DNA from: CAWAND01 sp963727915
GTDB taxonomy: Bacteria > Chloroflexota > Anaerolineae > Anaerolineales > E44-bin32
Direction: 5' to 3'
DNA length: 64,000 nucleotides
Assembly: GCA_963727915.1 (NCBI GenBank)
Contig: CAVSID010000002.1
Span: 248,001-312,000, forward strand
The position numbers and the translations under genes are program-made. The notes below the pieces were generated by a model, which was given only the letters and a program-made list of their open reading frames with translations, was not told where the DNA came from and searched no databases. The first letter of the stretch is position 1. The number at the start of each line of letters is the position of its first letter. Positions 1 to 7,057 of this stretch are shown piece by piece.

Positions 1-788
1 TCGACGGATGTGCCGGCGGGCAGATGGGGTGCTGAGAACGACGGAGGGAGCCATGTAGTGACCGCCACCCCTGAGACGGCCGATTGGCCTGTATTGGTCA
101 ATTGCAGCTCAAGCCCAACCTCGGCGCCGGGTTGCACACTCGCCGGTGCGGTGAGACTGAGCTGGAGGCCCTGGGGCAGAGCCGGAGCCACTGGGCTGCC
201 GGTGTCCTGGGGGTTCGGCGATGCGTTCAGGAAAAAATCGCCACGGTTGTCTTGGGTGTCCGATCCGTTGCCCATGTTGGCCCCTGGGCGTCTCTCCAGC
301 GACTGGCCGTTCGCCAGGCCCGCGGCCGCTTGTCCTTCTGTCATACTTGGTACGCCTTGGCCCCATGCGACGGCGTCGATGGGAGTGCCGTCGGGCGCCT
401 TCAATGCCAGCGCGCCGCTGATTGTGTTCAGGGGCTGATCGAAGGTGGCGTCCGCCGGTTCGCCAACGTCCTCACCCTGGCGAACCAACAGGAAATGGCC
501 GTGGGCGGGGAGAACGGTTGATCGGTCCCAAGCGAAGACGGGGAGGTCGCTGGCGGAAGAAGGGATGCGATACGTGAGGCGCCAAGCATGCAGGTCGACG
601 GGCTCAAGGAGCGGGTTGTACAACTCGATGAATTCTAGGTTGTTGTCGCCGGGGACACCCGCCAGGATTTCGCTGATGACGATGTGGTCGGCAGCTGGAC
701 TGGGCGCAGGCGTGCCGTGGGTACAGGCGGCGACCAGAAGCGCCAAGACGAGTGGGGAGGTTTGTTTTCGGAGGAATACCTTGGGCAT
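1..788 (-). CDS. Lamin-tail-domain lipoprotein, 3' end cut by the window edge
   Basis: The reading frame runs leftwards from an ATG at 788 without a stop to base 1, so the C-terminus is missing. Residues 1-22 form a lipoprotein signal: basic start, hydrophobic stretch, then the lipobox LVAAC, so the protein should be lipid-anchored outside the cytoplasmic membrane. Residues about 35-165 look like a lamin-tail (LTD) beta-sandwich, with the typical ISEIL, NLEFIELYNP and AHGHFLLVR elements. The last 50 visible residues resemble a CARDB/DUF11 beta-sandwich (PGAEVGLELQLTNTGQSAVSG). LTD domains occur in secreted nucleases and adhesins. No catalytic domain is visible here, so the role is unknown. 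The gene is divergent from the DHH gene at 920. Confidence 0.75.
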   Translation of the reverse strand, partial: MPKVFLRKQTSPLVLALLVAACTHGTPAPSPAADHIVISEILAGVPGDNNLEFIELYNPLLEPVDLHAWRLTYRIPSSASDLPVFAWDRSTVLPAHGHFLLVRQGEDVGEPADATFDQPLNTISGALALKAPDGTPIDAVAWGQGVPSMTEGQAAAGLANGQSLERRPGANMGNGSDTQDNRGDFFLNASPNPQDTGSPVAPALPQGLQLSLTAPASVQPGAEVGLELQLTNTGQSAVSGVAVTTWLPPSFSAPHLPAGTSV

Positions 789-919
789 GGGGCTCCTGCA
801 TTGGCAGACGGCTGTCCGTTGGGGCGTGGTCGGCGACCGCGTCAGGTCTCCAATGGTAGGACAAAACCAGCGATTCTGATACACTCCTCGCCGGAAATCG
901 TCACCGAAGGAGACCGCGA

Positions 920-1804
920 TTGGTGACCGACCTCAAGGACCGGTTCTATGACAAGGGCGTATGTCTGTATCACAACGACCCAGATGGGCAGTGTTCGGCA
1001 GCCATCGTGCGGCGTGCTCTCGGGGACAGCATGGAATTCCATGCTCTTGAGATTGGTGATCCGCTTCCCTGGCAGGCGTTGGATAGTGCCGATCTGGTGG
1101 TCATTGTCGATTACTCGCTCCCGCTTGAAGATATGGAGCGCATCCGCGGCCACGCCGAACTGGTATGGGTTGATCACCATGTCACTGCACTTGAACGGCT
1201 CGGGGAAGCTATGTCCGACGTACCGGGTGTTCGAAGCGTGGAAGAAGCCGGATGTGTTCTGACTTGGATGACCTTTTTCCCGGACCAGCCGATCCCGAAG
1301 GCCGTAGTCTACATCGGTGACCGGGATATCTGGCGGCACGCCTACACAGAGGCACGCCCGTTTGGTGAAGGCTTCTACCAACTGGACGCCGATCCCACGA
1401 ATGCTGAGCTGTGGGAACCCCTTCTGAATGATGATCAGACCCTGGTGGAGCGGATCATCGCTGATGGCGAGGTCCTGTATGCTGCGCGGCTACATCAGAT
1501 ACGTCAAACAATTGACGGCTACGGTTTCGAGGTGGAATTCGAGGGCCATCACACCTTGGCGATAAATGACCGCGGGACGGGCGACATGGGCGAGGCCATC
1601 CGGCAGGCAGGTTACGCGATCGCCTATTGCTACGTCGAAGCAATTCGCAGCGGAAAGCGCCAGACGTTTGTGACACTCTACTCGGCCGCTGTCGACGTTT
1701 CGGAAATCGCTCGGAAATACGGTGGAGGGGGCCATCGCGGAGCCGCCGGATTCGCCTTCGAACGTGCGGGCCAACCCTTTCCGGAAGGGTCGGTTTCCAC
1801 GTAG
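920..1804 (+). CDS. DHH-family phosphoesterase
   Basis: Cytoplasmic 294-residue protein of the DHH/DHHA1 superfamily (RecJ, NrnA and relatives), which use two metal ions to hydrolyse phosphodiesters. Motifs are in order: NDPDG at residues 19-23, VIVDYS around Asp64, WVDHHVT with DHH at 85-87, GDRD near 137, and a C-terminal DHHA1 glycine motif GGGGHRGAAGF at about 268-278. The first motif has Asn-Asp-Pro-Asp where many members have Asp-His-x-Asp. A TTG at 920 and a GTG at 923 are both possible starts; AGGAGA at 907-912 suits either. The substrate (oligoribonucleotide, cyclic dinucleotide or other) cannot be told from sequence. The frame is intact. Confidence 0.85.
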   Translation: MVTDLKDRFYDKGVCLYHNDPDGQCSAAIVRRALGDSMEFHALEIGDPLPWQALDSADLVVIVDYSLPLEDMERIRGHAELVWVDHHVTALERLGEAMSDVPGVRSVEEAGCVLTWMTFFPDQPIPKAVVYIGDRDIWRHAYTEARPFGEGFYQLDADPTNAELWEPLLNDDQTLVERIIADGEVLYAARLHQIRQTIDGYGFEVEFEGHHTLAINDRGTGDMGEAIRQAGYAIAYCYVEAIRSGKRQTFVTLYSAAVDVSEIARKYGGGGHRGAAGFAFERAGQPFPEGSVST

Positions 1805-1849
1805 TTCTGCCGCACCTAGTGATGGAAGCGGCGCCGGCAGGGGGGAGCA

Positions 1850-1879
1850 TTGACCCTGTCTCTGCTTTCATGGTAGACT
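1850..1879 (+). promoter_or_regulatory. Sigma-70-type promoter of tRNA-Asp
   Basis: TTGACC at 1850-1855 and TAGACT at 1874-1879 are separated by 18 bases and lie just upstream of the tRNA. The predicted transcription start is near 1886, five bases before the mature 5' end. Confidence 0.65.
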
Positions 1880-1890
1880 TCCGCTCGTCT

Positions 1891-1964
1891 GGGGGTGTGG
1901 TGTAGTGGCCCAACACGCTGCCCTGTCAAGGCAGAGATCGCGGGTTCGAATCCCGTCATCCCCG
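1891..1964 (+). tRNA. tRNA-Asp (anticodon GTC)
   Basis: Full cloverleaf of 74 bases. The acceptor stem GGGGGTG pairs with CATCCCC (one G-U pair), and the discriminator base is G. The anticodon arm CTGCC-CTGTCAA-GGCAG presents GTC, which reads Asp codons. The T arm carries the standard TTCGAAT loop. The 3' CCA is not encoded. Confidence 0.95.
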
Positions 1965-1981
1965 CAGGCGTTCCCACAGTT

Positions 1982-2034
1982 CGGATAGCCCCATTGGCCG
2001 TCGGCCTAGGGCGGCTATCCGAGTTTTGTTTCCC
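1982..2034 (+). terminator. Intrinsic terminator after tRNA-Asp
   Basis: CGGATAGCC at 1982-1990 pairs perfectly with GGCTATCCG at 2013-2021. A second small hairpin (GGCC gtc GGCC) sits in the loop. The stem is followed by AGTTTTGTTT. It lies 18 bases past the tRNA and fits a Rho-independent terminator. Confidence 0.75.
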
Positions 2035-2151
2035 GATAAGGCACACGAAGCTGATAGCATTCGGCCATCCACAACGGCCGCAATAGGATTAGAATCTGTC
2101 TGTAGATCGAGATATCGGGTTCGCACGCCCACCAATCGGCGAGACAGCAAA

Positions 2152-2195
2152 ACAGGCCGCGCACTGTGGCAGTCACACAGCGCGCCTGTCTTTTT
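2152..2195 (+). terminator. Strong hairpin plus T-run in the leader of the AdoMetDC-like gene (terminator or attenuator)
   Basis: ACAGGCCGCGC at 2152-2162 pairs with GCGCGCCTGT at 2181-2190, with further CTGTG/CACAC pairing inside, followed by five T at 2191-2195. The hairpin ends 45 bases before the ATG at 2240, so it can either end a short upstream transcript or attenuate the downstream gene. AGACAG at 2142-2147 is complementary both to CTGTCT at 2096-2101 and to the CTGTCT at 2186-2191 inside the terminator arm. Mutually exclusive folds are therefore possible. Promoter evidence upstream is weak (TAGAAT at 2090-2095 without a clear -35). Confidence 0.6.
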
Positions 2196-2239
2196 GAATC
2201 CAGATGGGCGTGCAGTTATCCAAATTCAAGGAGGCGTGC

Positions 2240-3095
2240 ATGCACTCGAAGACGCGCAGGGTCGGTGCGTCCACCCGTCGGAGCACGGGCGAAGGAACGG
2301 CGGCCAACTACGCGCTGGCCCGTCATTTGAACGTTGAAATGTATGAGTGTGACCTATCGCGGGTGGAGGGTGGCGCCGAGATGACAGAGCTGCTCCAACG
2401 GGCCGCCAAACTCAGCGGAGCCGGGTTCGCCGAGACTGGGTCCGGGAGCAAGGACCGGCAGGTCGTATCCGGTGTGCTGGCGTTCGGCGAGTCGCATTTC
2501 GCCGTCCACGCCTGGCCCGAACACGGCTACGCAGCCGTAGATCTATTCACTAGCAATCCGGCCTTGGACCTCGATGCCGCCGTTGAAGTCTCTCAGGGCC
2601 GGCCTGGGGGCGGCCAATGTGATGGTTTCGGCTGATTTGCATCGGGGCATTCCATGGGGCGACCAAGCCGACAGCGCCACCTCGGGAAGCGGAATAGAGT
2701 CACAACGGTTCACCTGGTCCTGGGAAGAGAAGTACACGCAAGCGCAAGCTTGGGGTTTGTCAACCTCCGTCGATATCTACGATTGCGATCCGGCTGCGAT
2801 CCGGGACGCTGATAGGATCAAAGACTTTGTCCGACAGCTATGCGACCGGTTGGACATGAAGAGATTTGGGGAGTGTCATGTGGTCAGCTTTGGGGAGGAA
2901 GAGCGCGTGGCCGGGTTTTCCATGACCCAGCTCATTGAGACGTCGCTCGTATCAGGTCACTTCGCCAACGCCGCCAACTCCGCTTATCTCGATATCTTCA
3001 GCTGTAAGTTCTTCGAGCCTAAAGTGATGGCGGAGTTCGCCACGGCCTTCTTTGGTGGCTCGCGCTACCGGATGCAGGTGAGCCTGCGGCGCTAA
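2240..3095 (+). CDS. Tandem S-adenosylmethionine decarboxylase-like protein (two SpeD domains, one frameshift)
   Basis: ATG at 2240 follows AAGGAGG at 2228-2234. A one-base shift near 2590 (probably an extra A) splits one reading frame; the joined product is about 285 residues. Both halves align with prokaryotic SpeD, the pyruvoyl enzyme that makes decarboxylated AdoMet for spermidine. The first half has the cleavage-site GESH motif, VHAWPE and YAAVDLFTS. It therefore keeps Thermotoga Ser63 and His68 but has Ser in place of Cys83. The second half reads ETSLVSGHF and YLDIFSC; aligned backwards from the Cys, it keeps equivalents of Ser63, His68 and Cys83 but lacks the Glu before the cleavage Ser. 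Some SpeD homologues are ornithine or arginine decarboxylases, so the substrate is open. No spermidine synthase lies nearby. Confidence 0.75.
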
Positions 3096-3412
3096 TTCGC
3101 CGCTCTCGGAGGGCGTTAGGTGTAGCCTACCCGCATACCAATTCTCAAGTTACACCATCCATTTGTGAAGAAAGGCACAAGTACGCTTGGGTTGTGTTCT
3201 TGCGACGGGTGGGTCAGGGGAGGTGTTCGCCGTCGAATCCTTTCGACTCGCGAGGCGCGGCCATCAAGTTCTTCACCGCTACTCCACTCAAAGGCAAGCA
3301 CGCCAAGCTGAGATCCATGTGCTCCTTGGCAGGTGCGTCTGCTCAAACTGCCCCGGTTGTGGTTGGCCCCGAAGGTCAGCGGTGAGAAGGGTAGATGCGT
3401 CGATGGCCTGTG
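3096..3412. other. Non-coding gap between convergent genes
   Basis: 317 bases separate the stop of the SpeD-like gene (+) from the stop of xylB (-). Short open frames exist on both strands, but none has a ribosome-binding site or recognisable protein features. I see no convincing terminator hairpin or repeat here. Confidence 0.5.
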
Positions 3413-4906
3413 CTAGCCTGATCCAAGGGCATGGAAAGAAGGCTTGAGTGAAGGGTAGAGCTGACGATAGATGGGATAGAGCTCATCGTACCGGGCGGCG
3501 GCATCGCCGGGAGGCGTCCGCCCAGTGACCTGAATAACTTCTCGGCAAGCGCTAGGCACATCGGAGAAGGCGCCGGTTCCGGTTGCAGCCAGGAGCGCCG
3601 CTCCGTAGGCCGCGCCTTCCCCTGAGTTGACCGTAACAAGCTCGGTTTGGAGGACGTCGGCAAGGATCTGTCGCCAAAGCGGGCTTCTTGCGCCGCCCCC
3701 AGTGACCCGGATCTGGGTGGTCTCTCCCAATCCGGCGGCCTTCATGAGTTCAAGGCCGTCACGCATTCCGAAGGCGACGCCCTCCAAGACAGATCGGCTC
3801 AGATGAGGCAATGCGTGGCGCACGGTCAAGCCGACAAACGCGCCACGGGCTAGAGGATCTGGATGGGGAGTACGCTCGCCGGTCAAGTAGGGCAGAAACA
3901 ACAGGCCATCACTTCCCGGGGGAATATCTTTCGCCGGTTCCAGCAGGGAGTCGAAGTCTGCCTCTGGGGCAAAGGTGTCGCGATGCCAGCGCAGACTCCC
4001 CCCTGCGGAGAGCATCACGCCCATCAGGTGCCACTTTTGAGGGACAGCGTGACAGAACGCGTGCAAGCGTCCATCCGGTTCAATGGTGGGCTGATCGGTG
4101 GTGGCAAACACGACCCCGGAAGTACCCAAACTGACTGAGACGATCCCCTCTTCGACTGCACCCGTGCCCACAGCGGCCGCGGCCTGGTCCCCCCCACCTC
4201 CCACGATCGGCGTCCCCTCAGCAAGCCCCGTGGCTTCAGCCGCGAGAGCACTCAACGTGCAGGTTGTCTGGGTACCCTCATATGTGTCGGGCAGCCACTG
4301 GGGGTCAATCTCAAGCGCTTCCAGCATCTCAAAGGACCAATCGCGGGTGCCAAGGTCGAAGAGCAAAGTCCCGGAGGCTCCCGCACGGTCCGTGGCGAAT
4401 TTACCACTTAGTCTGTAGCGGACATAGTCCTTGGGCAATAAGATGTGGGCAATCTTCTTGTACTGATCTGGCTCCTCCTGCTGTACCCATAGGATCTTAG
4501 GCGCAGTGAAGCCCGTGAGGGCATCGTTGCCCGTGACTTGGATCAGATGGTCTTTGCCGAGCCTCTGCCGGATATCATCACACTGTTTGCCGGTACGTTG
4601 ATCGTTCCAAAGCAAGGCGGGTCGGATCACCCGGCCGTCTCTGTCCAAAAGGACCAGTCCGTGCATCTGACCGGTGAGCCCAATCCCCTTCACCTCGAGG
4701 GCCGACACCCCGGACGCCTCCATGACGGCGTGGATACTCTCCACAGTTGCTTGCCACCATAGCCTGGGGTCTTGCTCGCTCCAAAGAGGGCGCGGGGTGT
4801 CGAAAGTGTATTGGGAGGAGGCGACAGCTTGGACGCGACCCTTGTCATCAACTAAGAGCGCCTTTGTCGCCGTGGTCGAGGTGTCGACGCCAAGATAGTA
4901 GCCCAT
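3413..4906 (-). CDS. xylB: Xylulokinase
   Basis: FGGY-family sugar kinase of 497 residues that phosphorylates D-xylulose to xylulose 5-phosphate for the pentose phosphate pathway. The N-terminal phosphate-binding segment GVDTSTTATKALLVD (residues 6-20), GQMHG at 79-83, WNDQR at 100-104, and GGGGDQAAAAVGTGA with the catalytic-base Asp near 240 are all present. The C-terminal ATP-site motif VTGGGARSPLWRQILAD is also intact. Length is normal for XylB. It is the last gene of the sugar operon, six bases after the mutarotase-like gene and in the same operon as xylA, which fixes the substrate as xylulose with good confidence. Confidence 0.93.
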   Translation of the reverse strand: MGYYLGVDTSTTATKALLVDDKGRVQAVASSQYTFDTPRPLWSEQDPRLWWQATVESIHAVMEASGVSALEVKGIGLTGQMHGLVLLDRDGRVIRPALLWNDQRTGKQCDDIRQRLGKDHLIQVTGNDALTGFTAPKILWVQQEEPDQYKKIAHILLPKDYVRYRLSGKFATDRAGASGTLLFDLGTRDWSFEMLEALEIDPQWLPDTYEGTQTTCTLSALAAEATGLAEGTPIVGGGGDQAAAAVGTGAVEEGIVSVSLGTSGVVFATTDQPTIEPDGRLHAFCHAVPQKWHLMGVMLSAGGSLRWHRDTFAPEADFDSLLEPAKDIPPGSDGLLFLPYLTGERTPHPDPLARGAFVGLTVRHALPHLSRSVLEGVAFGMRDGLELMKAAGLGETTQIRVTGGGARSPLWRQILADVLQTELVTVNSGEGAAYGAALLAATGTGAFSDVPSACREVIQVTGRTPPGDAAARYDELYPIYRQLYPSLKPSFHALGSG

Positions 4907-4912
4907 CCTGGT

Positions 4913-5800
4913 CTATTCCTTTCTTACGATCGCGAGGATTTGCGCGAGGTCATCCGACCACTCGACGGCCTCATGCAGCTCCCAATGTTCAACATGGCCG
5001 ATACTTTCCCCGGGCGATAGAAGCGTGATTGGCGCGATCGTCTCCAGCTCCAGGAACCGCGGATCACAATAGCACTCGCTTGAGCTGCCTCGGTCGAAAT
5101 ACTCGGCGCCAGGAACAAAACTCGCCCGTTTGACAAACAACGTGTCGTCTATCCAGTACGCCATCCACCCTGCCGGGTTGGGGAATCCTACTTTGAGCCG
5201 GCCCTCTGTCATTAGGGCACGAACAAGGATGTTGTCATTGCCCCAAGTGATGTATTGCGAATTGATGTCCGTATAGGTCCACAGCGTGATGGTGCGGTTG
5301 GGCAGGGTGGGGTTGCCATCGCTGCTGCCGGCAGACTGGGGCAAGATGGCAAGACCTCCTGGCTTCAGTTGGGTAATGGCCCAAGGCGCCAGGGTCTGTT
5401 CCTTGTCCCCATGATTTGTAAGCGTGTGTCTGAGCTCTACCGAGGCGAGATCGCTGGCCAAGTGAACCTCAAGCACTTTCTCAACAGTCGTCATCGGATT
5501 GGCGGCCTGCGTGAGGCGAAGGCCATTCGAGATGACTTCTACACCAACTGGTGAGTCGTCCGGCAGATAGGTAATCCGCGGGTTCTCAGGGGCGTGCCAC
5601 AGGCGATGTCCGCCATAGAAATGGAAGGGAGGCTGTCCCGGATACTCCAAGGTGGACTCCGGGAGCACGGCCAGCAGATTGTCACCCTTGCTTGGCCTTA
5701 CCGATAGGATGCGTGGCCCCACAGAAATGGTCGCCAAAACGGAAATGTGCTCATTGGCGATCTCAGCGCATTCTAGGCCTTGAAACTCAATTGTTTCCAT
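4913..5800 (-). CDS. Galactose-mutarotase-like protein (DUF4380-like) between xylA and xylB
   Basis: Cytoplasmic 295-residue protein with no signal peptide or membrane segment. It has the beta-rich pattern of aldose 1-epimerase-fold proteins: GPRILSVRP near residue 30, FHFYGGHRLWHAPE at about 60-73, VELRHTLTNHG near 127, and APWAITQL near 143. The middle GGHRLWHAPE segment is typical of DUF4380-type members. It lies 28 bases after the corrected xylA stop and six bases before xylB. I therefore infer that it handles anomers of xylose or a xylo-oligosaccharide, but no substrate is shown by the sequence. The frame is intact. Confidence 0.7.
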   Translation of the reverse strand: METIEFQGLECAEIANEHISVLATISVGPRILSVRPSKGDNLLAVLPESTLEYPGQPPFHFYGGHRLWHAPENPRITYLPDDSPVGVEVISNGLRLTQAANPMTTVEKVLEVHLASDLASVELRHTLTNHGDKEQTLAPWAITQLKPGGLAILPQSAGSSDGNPTLPNRTITLWTYTDINSQYITWGNDNILVRALMTEGRLKVGFPNPAGWMAYWIDDTLFVKRASFVPGAEYFDRGSSSECYCDPRFLELETIAPITLLSPGESIGHVEHWELHEAVEWSDDLAQILAIVRKE

Positions 5801-5827
5801 GTCTCGCCGCGTAGACTTGCACGGCTC

Positions 5828-6998
5828 CTAGCGCACGCCCATGATAAGTTCAACCACTAACTGGTCAAGGCGCTCATAGTCCATTCCGCGGGCGCCGAGA
5901 GTTCTGCCGATCGAAAGTGTAGGCCTTCAAATCCGCGGCTTTGCTCGGCGAATACTCTCCCTTGAAATGATCCATCTCGCCATCATCGGCGGATATTTCT
6001 GACAAAAGGGCCTGAATTTCAGCATCCTGGCGAAACTGGGCGGCTTTTTGCTTCAGGATCAGATAGGTTCGCATGCAGCCTCGGGCGAAATCCTTCACGC
6101 CGTCGTAGTCCTCGGTTCGGTAGGCATGCGCATCAAAGTGCCGGCTGCCAGCATAGCCGTAATCTTCCAGCAGTTTGACAAGGAAGAATGCGCTCTTGAG
6201 ATTGACTGCGCCGAAACGAAAATCCTGGTCATATCGGCCAAAACCTTGGTCGTTCAGATCGATATGGAAGAGTTTGTCGGATTCAAGTGCTTGGGCCACG
6301 GCGTGCACAAAGTTGAGACCAGCCATATGTTCGTGAGCGACCTCGGGGTTTACGCCGACCATCTCGGGGTGATCAAGACTCTCGATGAAGGCCAGCATGT
6401 GCCCTGTCGTAGCATTGTAGATGTCACCCCGAGGCTCATTTGGCTTTGCTTCCAGGGCAAATCTCAGATTGTAGCCATTGTCCAAGACATACTCGCAGAG
6501 GAAGTTGATGGATTCACGTGTTCGCTTGATCGCTGTGACAGGGTCCTTGCCTGCATCGGTCTCAGTCCCTTCACGGCCGCCCCAGAAGACATAGACCCCT
6601 GCACCTAACTCCACGCCAAGGTCGATCGCATGCATCGTCTTCTGGAGCGCGTAGGCGCGCACGCGCGGGTCATTTGCGGTGAAGGCACCGTCCTTGAAGG
6701 CGGGATGCCCAAACAGGTTGGTGGTTGCCATGGGCACGCAGAGTCCGGTTGCCTCCAATGCCGCTTTGAACTCCCCGACGATCTTGTCGCGCTCAGCCGG
6801 CGTGGCATCGATGGGCACAAGGTCGTTGTCGTGTAAATTGACCCCATAGGCGCCGACTTCCGCAAGCAGGTGCACGAGTTCAACCGGAGACAGCGGAGGG
6901 CGAACAGGTTCACCGAACGGATCACGTCCTACATTCCCAACGGTCCACAAGCCGAAAGTGAATTTGTCCTCAGGCTTGGGTTGATAGGGGTCCGACAT
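5828..6998 (-). CDS. xylA: Xylose isomerase (3' end frameshifted)
   Basis: Interconverts D-xylose and D-xylulose. This is the shorter, actinobacterial-type enzyme (about 385 residues). Active-site features are NLHDND (His56, Asp59), EAKPNEPRGD, the metal-site region GVNPEVAHEHMAG, and HIDLNDQG. An in-frame upstream start exists at 7019, but AGAGGAGAG precedes the ATG at 6998, which I prefer. The uncorrected frame ends at 5874 with an odd tail. Removing one base near 5902 restores the family C-terminus GMDYERLDQLVVELIMG and a stop at 5828-5830. I take the shift as a sequence error. Confidence 0.9.
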
Positions 6999-7057
6999 CA
7001 GATCTCTCCTCTTTGCCACCGGTGGCGCGCTGGCGCCCGCCTGGCTTCGTTCTGCAT

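Noticed and set aside
2041..2150. A possible second tRNA or tRNA remnant after tRNA-Asp, because of a TTCG-containing segment near 2120
   Set aside because: The would-be T stem has mismatches, and no acceptor or anticodon arm can be drawn around it.
3116..3447. Short open frames on both strands in the gap before xylB
   Set aside because: No ribosome-binding site, no protein-like composition, and partial overlap with the xylB 3' end.
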